A stretch of DNA of 64,000 nucleotides from NCBI GenBank assembly GCA_023974075.1, contig CM043797.1, positions 28,599,523-28,663,522 on the forward strand. The letters are read 5' to 3'. Position numbers and translations under genes: made by a program. The notes under the pieces were generated by a model. That model was given only the letters and a program-made list of their open reading frames with translations, made no database searches and was not told where the DNA came from. This document shows positions 23,203-35,065 of the stretch, piece by piece. Source of the stretch: Chaenocephalus aceratus (lineage: Eukaryota > Chordata > Actinopteri > Perciformes > Channichthyidae). How positions within the stretch are numbered: position 1 is the stretch's first letter; every line of letters starts with the position of its first letter.

Positions 23203-23486
23203 AATGCTGCCAAGCTTCCCCAGAAGGGTAGCACCTGTACTTGTTTTATTTATACATCAGTTTGTTTGCCATTACATTAGTATTATAAATACATTGATTA
23301 AAAAACACAGAGTGAAGAAATCCACATTCCACAAAAGCCAAATGTTTTGTATTGCAATCTCTCTTTTAAATTGCTTCTTCTTTGGCCCATGCTTCACCCA
23401 AGTTTCATGAAAATTGAATTTGTTCAGTTCTGCTGAAAAACAAACAAACAAAACCAAAACAAAACAACTTTACAAAGCTATTCATC

Positions 23487-23495
23487 TTAAGGCCA
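23487..23495 (-). pseudogene. Stop-codon stub of the lost NWD2-like copy
   Basis: TGG CCT TAA on the minus strand equals the last two codons and stop of the intact NWD2-like gene (48415-48423). Homology ends exactly here, so the rest of that copy's large WD40 exon has been removed or replaced. Confidence 0.7.
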
Positions 23496-23496
23496 A

Positions 23497-23800
23497 ATAA
23501 GTCTTTGATACTGGAGAGTTTTTGTTTTATTATTATCTAAAAACAGAGGGATGATAGCTCATATATGAGAATTCAATGGTCTTTTATTTTTGAAACTCTA
23601 CATCAGATTGTCCTGATTTTCTCTGAGTCACTAGATGGGGTGTTCTGCTATCACCCTGGAGTGAAATAAGTCTTTGATACTGGAGAGTTTTTGTTTTATT
23701 CTTATCTAAAAACATCGGGACGATAGCTCATATGAGACTTCAAAGGTCTTTTATTTTGCAACTCGACATCAGATTATCTTGATATTCTCTAATGTTGCAT
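23497..23800. repeat. Tandem repeat, 169-bp period
   Basis: AAGTCTTTGATACTGGAGAG starts at 23499 and again at 23668; the two units diverge modestly. They sit exactly at the breakpoint where homology to the NWD2-like gene ends (23495). Confidence 0.85.
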
Positions 23801-24944
23801 TTCCACTAAAGCGTGGAGCGCGTTTCTGAACAGATATGAGGAGCTGTGAGCTCTGAGGGCTAACAGCTAACGGCTGATGTTGGTTTTGTGTTTCACATTG
23901 AAAATGACGTCACGGCTCCGCCTACACTGCGTTCGGGTCTACCGCGTCCCCCCCTCCCCCACCCCGTCCCCAGAACTACACATGCTGGCCAGAGCTATTT
24001 AATAGAAGAGTTACGACATCTCCGTTCACTCCAATGGACCACTTTTTTACAGCAATGGCGGATCGTGGAGCCTCTCAATCGTTCCCCGGAAGTTAGCGCC
24101 AAGGCTGGCAGAGCTGTGGAGTTGCAGCATAATACACCGTTCGTGACGGACTTTTAAAGGTAAGAAGAAGTTTAAAGATTTATATTGCGGATATTATCAG
24201 TACATCTGATTCAAATGAACATGTGTATTAAAGGATGTCAGTGGATTATCCCTAAATTAGTAGATTTAGGGAACGTTTACAGATAACAGATTAAGCTAGC
24301 ATACCGAAGCAAGTTAGCAACACACGTTGAACAGCCTTTTAATTGTAAATTCCATTCTCTTAATGTCATTTCGTCCAACATGTTGAATTAGAGAAGAGGG
24401 GCTTCTAAACGGGATTGTATGCGGGGGTGGAGGGAGTTAAATATTAGATAAATATAATTTTGGTGCGTGTAAGAGCGAGTGTTTTTAGCAGAGCCATATT
24501 GTGTCCTTGTGATTCTGTTGATTATTACCCGTCTGTATAATGTTGCAGCTCAGCTGATTCTGGATTGATGGCAAAGGGAGAGGGACTTAAGTGAGAGTGA
24601 AAACACAAGGTACGTTTAATACTACTGTTTTATATAAGTAAACACCTTATCTCCCCAAGGCATTTCCCATCCAATAGGTGTGCTATATAGGTGTGTATAA
24701 CCCTTTCTCCTGTCTGTTGCTCCCTCTCTCAGCACAAGAACCAGAGGGGGGTTCAATGGAGCCTGAATACCTGCACTGAGACCCTCACCCTGCACCCTGA
24801 GTCTCAACTCTCAGTGTTTTTCAAGCCTTTCCCTGTTTTTTTGTATTAAACAAAACATTAAGCTTTCCCAATGGTGTGGTTTTCGTTTTATGAAAAAGTG
24901 CAAATGCAGTGTTTGTATATAATTACATCACATATTGTGTTGCT
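23801..24944. other. Transposon-rich spacer
   Basis: No host gene recognised. 23820-23880 resembles the interior of the large-TIR element at 31019-33255 (TTCTGAACAGATATGAGGAG). CGTCCCCAGAACTACACATG at 23966 recurs at 26105. A 17-base inverted pair (24002-24018 with 25861-25877) brackets the THAP exon. Confidence 0.5.
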
Positions 24945-25076
24945 GTTGGTCGTGAAATTGCTCCTGCTGACTTGAGCCAGCCATTTTTTCCTCCGCTCTG
25001 TGTCAGTGGGGAAGCCGTACATTCGTACTCCTTTCTCTGAGCGATTTGAGCATCCCCAGGCAGCACAGCAAACCAT
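24945..25076 (-). CDS. THAP-domain exon, probably transposon-derived
   Basis: From the ATG at 25074-25076 the minus strand encodes MVCCAAWGCSNRSEKGVRMY, GFPTDTERRKKWLAQVSRSN and FTTNSNT. This is the N-terminal half of a C2CH THAP zinc finger: paired cysteines, and a PxD...RRKKWL helix. The second C-x2-H pair would lie on a following exon, which I cannot place; the donor is uncertain. Its position between 17-base inverted repeats and among transposon debris suggests a P-element-like or domesticated transposase fragment rather than a host THAP gene. Confidence 0.6.
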
Positions 25077-25232
25077 GGTGGCGACTAGGAGGCAGCACAG
25101 CAAACCAGGACAACACGGAGGAAAAGGCACCGACAAACTGCATGATATGCTATTCAATGTTTATTGAACTCCATGTATTTGCAATGGATGTTCCTAAAAC
25201 AACACATTTAACATCATCATTATCATCATATG

Positions 25233-25297
<65 letters not shown>

Positions 25298-25298
25298 A
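25233..25298. repeat. (CTG)n trinucleotide repeat, about 21 units
   Basis: An uninterrupted CTG run (CAG on the minus strand) lies about 160 bases upstream of the THAP exon start. No supported coding frame crosses it. It is likely polymorphic. Confidence 0.9.
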
Positions 25299-25893
25299 GT
25301 CCTTTGATAGTCACCTGTCCTTTCTGAAAGCCATAAAGATGACATTAGTCATTTAGATAACTTGTGTCCTCAATTACCATGGGATTACTGAAACTACCAT
25401 GAATTTAAGAAAATGGTAGAAATGAATCCAATCTAAATTTTAAAGCATACTTTAGATCCCCTCCCTCTAAATGTATCAATAAACATTAGAAAGTGATGCT
25501 CCTGAATACCATACAAGTTTAAGAAGATAATATTGGTTTGAATGAATTCAAAGCTATAAATAAACAGCAACAGGCTCTTTAACAAGGCACTGTTAGTAAC
25601 ATGTAAACTAGTTGTTCACACTAATCCTAATATTATCACTTAATATTAGCAAATTCGATTTTATTTTTTAAAACATATTGATGTAAATACATACACATAT
25701 CGATTTGTTGTATAAATATTGCAAATCAAAACCTTTATTCACTAATAATTAACAAAAATCGTAGTTCTATCTCCTGTTATCAATGCATTCACATTGCCCG
25801 CCATGAACTCGATCCTCGTCTACATGAACCACGTGACGATAACCGTTTTTGGACTTCCGGTGTCGTAACTCTTCTATCTATATGGCGCTGATG

Positions 25894-26100
25894 CTGGCTA
25901 TAGAGAGGCGAAGTCACGCCCATCTACTTCCGGCCCATGGAACCCTGGAAGCGAAAAATTTACATTGAATTCAATGGAGAGAGAAAACGTATCTTTTGAT
26001 CCCGTCTTAATTGTGCCACGAACTACACATATGATGTTTGTCAATCTTAAACAATAAGTTCCATGTCAAAAAAGTCACATTTTGTCGTAAAACCAAAAAT
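25894..26100. mobile_element. Solo end of the ATAGAG(T/A)GGCGAAGTCA element
   Basis: It starts TATAGAGAGGCGAAGTCACG and follows the landmarks of the TIRs at 8632 and 18795, including AATGGAGAGAGAAAACGTAT and ATGATGTTTGTCAAT. There is no matching inverted end nearby. Confidence 0.7.
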
Positions 26101-27350
26101 GTGCCGTCCCCAGAACTACACATGCTGGCTATTCTGTTCTCTATCTATGGCACGTCTCTACTGGGAGTTATAGTTTTAATAAGAAGTTGCCAGTATTAAA
26201 CTGTGTACATCCCTGGAGGTTTAGGGGATAGGAAACACTCAAATTTAAAACATATAATTAATAAATGGGTGAAAATTGCTTGTGCCCATAATGGGCAGCA
26301 TTAATATATATACCCACATGCCAGCTAAGGTCAGAAGAGCTTTATTTAACAGCTGGTCTTATGTTTGTGACCCCTCCTGTTGTTAATTGATAACATTACA
26401 TTAATTGATAAGCCTGAAACATGCACTTGTCAAGGTTCAGAGGCACATTTTGCAAATATGGCAGTAGCCATCGATCAGCTTAAGATAAGATATACTTTAT
26501 TGATCCCAAGTTGGAAACATTTGCGTTACATCAGCATGTGTAACAGTTGTAAATATGCAGTGGTGTTTATTTACATCATTTAGTATAATCACACAAATTC
26601 TGTGTTTTATATTTAACAATTCTTTATTTATCGATTGTTCAATACCTGACAAGGCCGGAGATGAAATATCTACATACATCTTATAAGAGTATAATACATA
26701 TAATATCAGTTAAAATAAGTGCTTCAACATAGTTAACATTGCTGGAGGTATGCACAAATATTGATAATGTCTTGTAATTCACTATTGAGGAACCTGCGAC
26801 CCAAGTTTTTCATTCAATGCATAACTACCCCATAGTTGTGTATATTATATGTCAATAAACCTTAGAAAATCTTGAAATCTTGAAAGGGATGTGCAAAATA
26901 GTCATTATATACAGTCTTTAATTAACTATTAGTAGAGAATAACGAGTAATGAATATACTTTATAGGGATCCTATTAATATATAATAATAAAAATAATGAA
27001 ATTCAATAACATGCTTTAACCACTAGGTGTCACTTTATATCAGCTGTGCACCTTCATGGTGTAAATACAGCCTATCTACCAATTGGATCAAATATAAAAG
27101 TCAGCCGAATTAGTGTTGATACTGCAAGGAGACGTATTGTGTGAAAAGAAATGTAAGATGTTTAATTGCTGATATATTTATGATCCACGTCACGTTTTCA
27201 GTTCCTCATGTTTGTCTAGAAGTCTTCTCATCAGGGCTCTATAAATAGAGAACTACGGCAGATATGTAATATGTAATGCAGCCGAACCGTATATTACAAT
27301 GCCGTTATGTGATGACTTTCAAAGAGAAAAGCAAGCACACTCGGAATAAA
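26101..27350. other. AT-rich spacer with a short interspersed repeat
   Basis: No gene seen. AAGATAAGATATACTTTATT followed by GATCCC at about 26482 is a common fish repeat motif (3' end of a LINE/SINE family). The remainder is unremarkable AT-rich sequence. Confidence 0.4.
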
Positions 27351-27354
27351 GTAT

Positions 27355-29080
27355 TATTAGGGCCTGAGCACGTAGTGCAAAGACCTATTGAAATCGTCAG
27401 TATTATTATTCTTCTGTTACCGGTTCTACACTTTCGACCTGTTTTTGAGAGGGTTACGACACTATTCATGTAGCGACATTTGGCAACGCCGCCAGGACCG
27501 GTGAAAATGTTAACATTCTGGATTCGATGGGAGAAATTTTTTCAACTTGCTCTCTAGCGCCACCTGTGTAAATTCAGTGTTTCGAAAAATGTACAAAGTC
27601 GCAGCGTAAGTCTGACGGACCTGAAATTTTGCACACTTATCCGGGTGGAGCAGCTCTACATATTATCCTCTCATATCCCGAAGCTCCGCCTACTTTGATT
27701 TTTTTTAAATTAGCATAATGTGAAAAACATTGAAATATTAACTTAAATTCCAATTTCTTGATTTTCCAAACCAAACTTAGTGCACAGCATCAATGGAGGG
27801 GCAGACACATTACCGTACAAAATGAGCAAGAGGTGTGGAAAAATGTGGCCGACATCAATCAAAACGTATTAGCAAAAGGGTGTGGCCTACACATAAATGC
27901 TCACAATTCATCCAAAATGTATCCAAATATCACAGATTTCGGTGGATAGGTTCAGTGTGTCTTGGGGAATAGGCACAACAAACAATGTTCATTTCGAACA
28001 ATAGGGGGCGCCAAAAACACAACTAATTTATATCTCAAGAACCGATGGACTAAAAAAATATATATTGTCATAGACATACTGGCAGGGTGAGTAGAAACTG
28101 AGATTTAAAGGGTCGCAACCAATGAAAAATGTGGGCGTGTCCTATTCAGTTTTTTCTCGAAATCGAAGGGTTAAAAAATGTACCGAGCCATAAGTAGGGG
28201 AGAAAATGAGTTACGGCCTTTAAATTCGGAACGCATGTCACAGCCCACAACCTTTTCCAGACTGTAGAAAAAAATCGGACGTTTTAGCAAATATGTCTCA
28301 GTAGCGCCCCCTATTGTGCGGTAGTCAAATATGTTTCTTCGAACTACCCGAAACTTGGCACAGAGATTACTCATGGAAATGCGGACATATTTCAAAATGG
28401 CTTCCATTATCTCCGCCCCCCATGAAGTCGGCCATTTTGAAATATGTCCATTTTAAGCGCATTTTCGCATACTTGTCCTAGGAAAATGATCGGAAAAATT
28501 TCAAACCAGGACAAGATCAGACCATATCCAATGTGATGCTAAATTGCGAATGAATAGTTGACTGCTCAAACGGGGAGCTCGTAAGCTAACGGAACATGTA
28601 CCAATTTTGACGATTTAAATGCCACAAAATCGCTAAAATGACTTTCGGAAGCAAAACTTGGAACACACGTCACAACCCACGTCTTTTTCCAGATTGTACA
28701 AAAAAAAAGTACATTTTTATACACCAGCTCAGTAGCGCCCCCTATTGTGCGATAGTCACATATAGTTTCTCCAAACTACCCAAATCTTGCCACAGACATT
28801 ACTGATGGAATTGCGGACATATTTCAAAATAGCTTCCATTAGCCCCGCCCCCCAGAAAGTCGGCCATTTTGAAAAATCTGTGTTATTCATGCATTTTAAG
28901 CGCTTTTTCGCAAACACCTCCTCGGGAAAAGATCGGGAAAATTCCAGTCCAGGACAAGTTAAGCCCATATCCAATATCATGTTAAATTGCGAATAAAATA
29001 GTTGCTAGCTCAATCGGGGCGAACGTAAGCTAACAGAGAATGTACCATTTTTGACGATTTACATGTCTCAAATGACTCCA
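27355..29080. repeat. Non-coding repeat element with internal units of about 430 bp
   Basis: It begins near GGGCCTGAGCACGTAGTGCA. CAGTAGCGCCCCCTATTGTG occurs at 28299 and 28729, with flanking sequence alignable over about 400 bases (GCGGACATATTTCAAAAT, AAGTCGGCCATTTTGAAA). Short minus-strand ORFs in each unit resemble each other only because the DNA is repeated. Probably a non-autonomous fish DNA element. Confidence 0.65.
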
Positions 29081-29580
29081 AACTACTCGCATATAGTTTT
29101 CCAGATATTCACGAAACGCTGTATACACATTACTATTATGATGGCACACACATTTACCAGCAACAGCTCTGCTTATTAATTTCCCACATTAACCATAAAC
29201 ACCCAATACATATAAAACTCCTAAACAATGTATGGTGAAATGTTTTCCATCTTTGTTTTTCTATCTACGACTACAAACAGTATTTCCACTACAAGCACAA
29301 CAGTAACACATCTTTCTATGCAATACAATAGAACAGTATGTGTTCACAGCCAATCCATGATTTAATGAGTATTTCCTTTGTGCCAAGAGCTGATTTAGTA
29401 TATTGCATCAACGACCTTTTCAATTAAATTGACAATTCTTTTGTGTAATTAATAGTGTGTGAAACCAGGCAGAGTGAGTGACATGGTGTTCATTTCCACT
29501 ATGCCAAAGCAGTTTACAGTTGCTGACGGTGTAAGGTAATATATATTGTCCTAAGTAATTGTATGTAGCTGTGTTCAAAG
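29081..29580. other. Spacer, nothing recognised
   Basis: AT-rich sequence without recognisable repeats or coding signal. Confidence 0.4.
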
Positions 29581-29581
29581 G

Positions 29582-29785
29582 AGTACACGTTACAAGGCCG
29601 TGCGGGGGGAGCTGCCAGACCCAGATGTCCTCAAAGTCAGCGAGGTATACAAGGACCTCTCAGCAGACATCTCACCACGAAAAAAAACCGAATGGCTCAC
29701 TACTCAACTCAATCTTGTGCACAGAGCCTATAGAACACATAATTTAAACCAGCAGGATGTAAACAGAGGAGAACAGTCGGTCTGA
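29582..29785 (+). CDS. Orphan ORF/exon, unknown
   Basis: An open stretch encodes RGELPDPDVLKVSEVYKDLS, DISPRKKTEWLTTQLNLVHR and AYRTHNLNQQD and ends at a TGA at 29783-29785. The composition (charged, helical, few low-complexity residues) is protein-like, unlike the surrounding repeats. The frame is open upstream to about 29559. I recognise no family. It could be the last exon of a transposon gene or a decayed host exon. Confidence 0.25.
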   Translation, partial: STRYKAVRGELPDPDVLKVSEVYKDLSADISPRKKTEWLTTQLNLVHRAYRTHNLNQQDVNRGEQSV

Positions 29786-31018
29786 TTTAGTGCCATGTGA
29801 TTATCCTGTAATGAGTAACATACACAGTGTTGATCGACTATATAAACAGTTCATTTATTGTCTCGATACATGTGTTGTGTAAGACATTTGAATCAATTTG
29901 ATACGTCACTATTAAATGTACCTTTATTTTGAAAAACTTTATTGTGAATGACAAACCGGATGTCACATTTCCGGTATTTCCGGTTTAGGGAGAGACTTAA
30001 TTCAGGTAGCTTGCCTTGGCTGTCTGTGTGCGCGGAGGTTTTGTCGTCAACAGACTCATTAAACTACCCACTTCTCGGTACATAGAAACCCTGCTCCACG
30101 GTCAAACATGAGTAATATCGCAATTGGTGTGTTATACTGAAATGTGTTGACCTATACTTTATACTTTATTTATATATACGTATGCTTTTCATTGGAACAC
30201 GCGGTGGGTGTGTGCAGTGCTAATGCTAATACCTAGCGCCACTTGTTTTGATGTACGTTTTTGTTGGTAACCTCGCTAGTTTGTATCTTTTAGTGTTGAG
30301 GTGGGCACCGTTAGATTCTGTGTCTCCTTGCGGTCATAAACAATGTGTTTGATGTGGAGCTAGGATAAGTAATAAGGGAGCTAGGAGTGATTTTCGGTGC
30401 AGTAATAGGTTAGCATTTTTCGCTCAGGGCTAATTCAGAGGCTCACTGTTAGCATTGTGTGTTTTTTGTGAAAAAATAAATGAAAAAGATCAGTTAAATT
30501 AGTTTTTTTCCCGTTCTATGGATATAAAATATTCATAGTTTATTAAATATTAAGCTTCCTTAGACGTTGTTTCCTGAAAATGACGCGATTACGGGTCCGT
30601 GGGGCCTAAGACGATAACAGAGTATGTTTTATTTTTATTTTATTTATTTTTTCACAACAGTTGTATTTGGATGGAATGAATACCTATAGTGATAATACAA
30701 AGTAATAAAATGATTTTTACAGTGAAAACGTTCAAATGGAACTGATGGTTCCCAAATTACCCAGAGGTGAGGTGGACTTTATTTTTCTAAACCTCTCTTA
30801 AAAAGGTCAAATTGCACTTGTTTTGCATCAATCTTGATACAGGGTACTTATTATATGTTATAGTTTGGATTCCTAAAGCTTTTAGTCTACTAAACTCATC
30901 ATTCAAGGGTGGTTTTCACTATAAGTAATGTTTTCTTTTTAGGCGGACATTAGAATTTACATGTTTTTACTATGTTCCATCTCAATTTACTTTAAAATAA
31001 AAACATCTCTATTGTACG
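29786..31018. other. AT-rich spacer
   Basis: No gene seen. CCGGATGTCACATTTCCGGT at 29957 resembles the ends of fish DNA elements, but no inverted partner was found. Confidence 0.35.
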
Positions 31019-33255
31019 GTGGCCCTGAAGTGCAAGAAACCACAGCATTTCACAAAACACAACAGAATTTCACAAAACACAACAGCATTTCACAAAACGC
31101 CACAGCATTTCACAAATCGCCACAGCATTTCAGAAAACACAACAGCATTTCACAAAACGCCGCAGCATTTCACAAAACACCACAGCATTTCACAAAACGC
31201 CACAGCATTTCACAAAACACTGCAGCATTTCACATTGGACGGAAAGGGTATTCCTTAGGGAGTAAACACTTATTGTTTGTGATATTGTTTGTGGACAGAG
31301 CCAGCCAGAGAAGCACTGCTGTGATTGGTTGTTTTTGCTGCCAATCAAGAAATGACTTCGTGATTGGACCAACACATCAGCCGTTAGCTGTTAGCACACA
31401 CTCAGAGCTCACAGCTCCTCATATCTGTTCAGAAACTGGACAAAAGTTAAAGATATGCAAAACACAGACTGTCTATGTCATGGTGAATACAGTCGCTGCT
31501 TTATTTATGTCTGTATGATGTTGTTGTGAGTGTGGACGGAGCAGCTACAGGTTAGTTTAGCCTGATCGATCCGATTCCGATAGGATTTACATGGAGATCC
31601 GGCCCGCCCCCTCTCCAGCGTCTTTTTTGAATCACAGGAGTAAACACAGAATTAATGCTTTATTAATTCATGGTTTTTAAGGGGCTTATCTCCATGTAAA
31701 TACTATGGTAGACTACCCAGTTACTAAATCAGCCTACTATCACCTAAAGAACATATCTAGGATTAAAAGACTAATGTCACAGCAGGATTTGGAAAAACTT
31801 GTCCATGCCTTTATCTTCAGTAGACTCGACTACTGCAATGGTGTCTTCACAGGTCTCACTAAAAAATCTATTAGAAAGCTGCAGCTGATTCAGAACGCCG
31901 CTGCTCGAGTCCTCACTAACACTAAGAAAGTGGATCACATCACTCCTGTTCTGAAGTCTTTACACTGGCTTCCTGTGTGTCAAAGAATAGATTTCAAAAT
32001 ACTGCTGCTGGTTTATAAAGCACTGAATGGTTTAGGCCCAAAATATATTACTGACCTCCTGCTAAACTATGAACCATCCAGATCTCTCAGGTCTTCAGGG
32101 ACTGGTCAGCTTTCTGTCCCCAGAGTCAGAACTAAACATGGAGAAGCAGCGTACAGTTATTATGCTCCAAATATCTGGAACAAACTCCCAGAAACCTGCA
32201 GGTCCGCTGCAACTCTGACTACTTTTAAATCCAGGCTGAAGACTTTTCTTTTTGTCGCTGCTTTTAATTGAACTATTCATATCTTAAACTGCACTGTAAC
32301 TTTTATCCATGTACTTTTTCTTGTAATGTTTAATTGAACTATTTATATTTTAGACTGCACTGTAACTTTTATCCATGTATTTTTCCTTAATGTTTATTTG
32401 ATTAGCTTTTCTTTTTTAATGCTTAATGTCTTTCATTTTTTTTTTTGTAAAGCACTTTGAATTGCCTTGAGTTGAAAAGTGCTCTATAAATAAACTTGCC
32501 TTGCCTTGCCTTACCCAATATTCGCATCGCTCTAATCGCTTGAGTTTCACCGCGGCTGTCAGCTGTGTTTGCTCCTGTCATTCAAACAAGACGCGCTGGA
32601 GAGGGGGCGGGAAGTATCTCCATGTAAATCCTATAGGAGATACCAACTACAACAAAATGAACATATTTGACTGTGATTTAAATTGTAATACACGTTTCAA
32701 AGTGATGCCGAAGTAACTAATACTGATAACGGTTAGTAAAAACCATGAATTAATGCTTTGACAAGTCTGCAGACAAGACGGCAGGCGAAAGGTTTTTAAA
32801 ATGCGTGTTTTCAGAATGGAATCGGATCCATCAGGCTAAACTAACCTGTAGCTGCTCCGTCCACACTCACAACAACGTCATACAGACATAAATAAAGCAG
32901 CGACTGTATTCGCCATCTGTGGTTTGTACATATTTAACTTTTGTCCAGTTTCTGAACAGATATGAGGAGCTGTGAGCTCTGAGTGTCTGCTAACGGCTGA
33001 TGTGTTGGGAGGGACCGGTTGGGACATATTGCGCTGTCGGACGCTGACCAATCACGAAGCGTCATTTCTTCACTGGCAGCAAAAACAACCAATCACAGCA
33101 GTGCTGTCTGGCTGGCTCTGTCCAATCATAAACAAGAAGTGTTCTCCCTACGGAATACCCTTTCCGTCCAATGTGAAATGCTGTGGTGTTTTCTGAAATG
33201 CTGCGGCGTTTTGTGAAATGCTGTAGCGTTTTGTGAAATGCTGTTGTGTTTTCAT
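31019..33255. mobile_element. Large-TIR DNA element with 20-bp subterminal repeats, split by a LINE
   Basis: The left end carries about ten 20-base repeats of CCACAGCATTTCACAAAACG (31040-31240), then sequence to about 31620. The right end shows the inverse: four copies (33172-33253), then an inverted match over roughly 600 bases. Shared landmarks include CAGCACTGCTGTGATTGGTT, GAGCTCACAGCTCCTCATAT and CGGAGCAGCTACAGGTTAGT. The right arm has a private segment near 33000-33060. An L2 LINE occupies the centre. No transposase is visible. Confidence 0.75.
31690..32515 (+). mobile_element. L2-clade LINE 3' end
   Basis: An ORF at 31705-32271 encodes the C-terminal reverse-transcriptase region: QNAAARVLTNTKKVDHITPV, LKSLHWLPVCQRIDFKILL, YKALNGLGPKYITDLLL and NIWNKLPETCRSA. 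It is followed by a UTR and the diagnostic tail AAAGTGCTCTATAAATAAAC with (TTGCC)n at about 32500. It is 5' truncated and inserted in the middle of the large-TIR element. Confidence 0.9.
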
Positions 33256-33479
33256 TTTAAGTCATACGCTAATATTAACCAATACACAGCTTCAATTATT
33301 ACTTTACTTACCTTAACAGCTGTATTGAAGGTTTGCTTTTTGATCAATAAACACAACAACAAAAAGCAAACTCCACTGGTATGGAACATACATGGCCTAA
33401 TATCAAGAGGAGATGCGTTTATTGAGTAAACAAACAGTCAAGGGCAGAACGTCTGCACAACCCACTGCACCGCACGCCA

Positions 33480-34277
33480 CGGTTAACCTGTTAAGCCGGC
33501 GGGGACCCTGTTTTTTTTTTCCACGACACTGTGTCTCAGAGCATCTTAATACTTAAAAACCTATTAATGTGTTATACCAGATTAAAGAGAAGAATCTCAG
33601 CTAACTGACGATAAGAACTATTTTTACCGAAACAAAACAAAAGTCTCACAAGAAGCGTTAGCATTAGCCCTTAGCTAAAACGGGCAGATGCTACTTCCGG
33701 TGCTAACTAGCAAAAACGACCTTTAAAACTTAATGTTTTCTGCATAAACTACATATCATCTGAAAGCTGATACTCCACAGATTATTTTTGTTATAAGTAT
33801 CATCACTGTAGGACACAAACTCACTGAGCTATCAGCCAGAACAGAGAAGAAAAAAACAACAGTTTTCAAAACCATAACAATAAGTACGTCTTACCGTTGC
33901 TGTTTTGTGATCAAAGCTCTTCTTCAAGGGAATAAAAACGCTGTTTAAGGTTAATCCAATGTCTCTTAGTCACTTTAGAATTGTTCCTGATAATCTATCA
34001 TTACATTCATGGCACAGAGTAGGTATAAAGTTTTGCAGTCCCGAGCTAATGCTGTCTCACGTGCTGTTTACGCAAACCTCTCTCTACTTGAGGTAAGTGT
34101 TTAGCGGGACTTACTAACTGTCACTCGATTCTATTGGCTCCAACGGTTCAGAAAAGGTGTCAATCACCCAAATCGACCAATGGGTTCCAAAGATATGATC
34201 CTGCGTAGTATAAACTACGCACGTTCCATTACGCATTACGCAGCCAGAAGGGAGAGCTTCACCACCGAGGCGAGCAG
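33480..34277. other. Putative piggyBac-like 5' region
   Basis: GTTAACCTGTTAAGCCGGCG at 33481 has TTAA motifs typical of piggyBac-like ends in fish. No coding signal is seen until the acidic exon at 34278. The right end was not found. Confidence 0.3.
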
Positions 34278-35065
34278 GTGCTAGAGATGCTAGCTGACGA
34301 TAGCGGGGCTTTGATCATACCAAATGACTCTTCGTCGGATGATGAAGTTCTCCTCCAGCCAGACCTGGATCCGGGCAGTAGTGACTCGGATGTTGAACTT
34401 CCACCACGGGAAAGGTATGTAATCTCTCTGTTTTTATATATTACTTATGTGTTTGGTGGAACTGCGTCACAGTGCTAGCTTAGCCAAGAAGCTACAGGAA
34501 TGATTAGGCAAAATGCTAAATAGTTTTACTTGTCTTTTTGGAGTTACATTTTCTAAATGAATGGCCAGTGAATGAATATATACATGTGTTTACTTATTTA
34601 TTTGGTGTAATATTATTTATTTATAGTCCAATATTATCCTTTTTATATATTACTTTTGTGTTTGGTGGAACTGCATCACAGTGTTAGCTTAGCCAACAGG
34701 AATGATTAGCCAAAATGCTAAATAGTGTTACTTGTCTTTTTGGAGTTACATTTTCTAAATGAATGGCCAGTGAATGAATATACATGTGTTTACTTATTTA
34801 TTTGGTGTAATATTTCATTTATAGTCCAATATTATCCTATAAGTATAAGCCAGTGAATTAATCTAATCTCTTTGTTTTTCCACATTTGTTAGATGCAGCA
34901 GGACAAAGCCACACACCCAGAAGACTGTCAGGGAGCAGCTTGCTGCTGAAGGCCCTGCTGAAGGCCCTGCATCTCCACCACCCCCTCCTCCACCACTCAC
35001 ATGCATGCCCGAGTATTATGGGGAAGATGCAGTCCGGGACACGAACGTTTGAGAAATTACGAACG
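34278..35065 (+). pseudogene. Two-exon acidic ORF, piggyBac-transposase-like N-terminus
   Basis: Exon 1 (34278-34414) starts MLEMLADDSGALIIPNDSSS and continues with SDSDVELPPRER to a donor G|GTATGT at 34414. The acceptor TTTGTTAG precedes 34893, and the joined frame continues CSRTKPHTQKTVREQLAAEG, a proline run, and PEYYGEDAVRDTNV before a stop at about 35051. Acidic S/D-rich heads are usual in PGBD-type transposases. The DDE core is absent, so it is truncated. The intron holds a tandem repeat of about 207 bases. Confidence 0.35.
34431..34838. repeat. Tandem duplication of about 207 bp
   Basis: TGTGTTTGGTGGAACTGC starts near 34449 and again near 34656, with nearly identical sequence through GGAGTTACATTTTCTAAATG and ATTTGGTGTAATATT. 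It lies entirely within the intron of the piggyBac-like ORF. Confidence 0.9.

Larger units (their letters stand above)
1..23495. repeat. Segmental duplication, left copy (A)
   Basis: This block is homologous to 38336-48423 in the same orientation. It contains all HERC-like exons except the last, their introns, the 5' flank, and the final two codons plus stop of an NWD2-like gene. Exon lengths agree exactly in 19 of 22 pairs; the exceptions are exon 2, exon 19 and exon 22. Intron sequence is also alignable, so the duplication is fairly recent by eye. Copy A is longer mainly because of insertions in intron 1 (8511-19072 and 19245-21784). The left limit lies outside the window. Confidence 0.95.
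24002..25877. mobile_element. Possible TIR element carrying the THAP exon
   Basis: ATAGAAGAGTTACGACA at 24002-24018 is perfectly inverted at 25861-25877. The interval contains the THAP exon and the CTG repeat. No clear target duplication is visible, so a chance or composite arrangement is possible. Confidence 0.4.

Noticed and set aside
31019..31258. 20-bp regular repeats that superficially resemble a CRISPR array
   Set aside because: There are no distinct spacers; units are contiguous 20-mers at the end of an inverted-repeat transposon in a vertebrate genome.
30961..31518. 185-codon plus-strand ORF
   Set aside because: Most of it translates the 20-bp subterminal repeats; not a protein gene.
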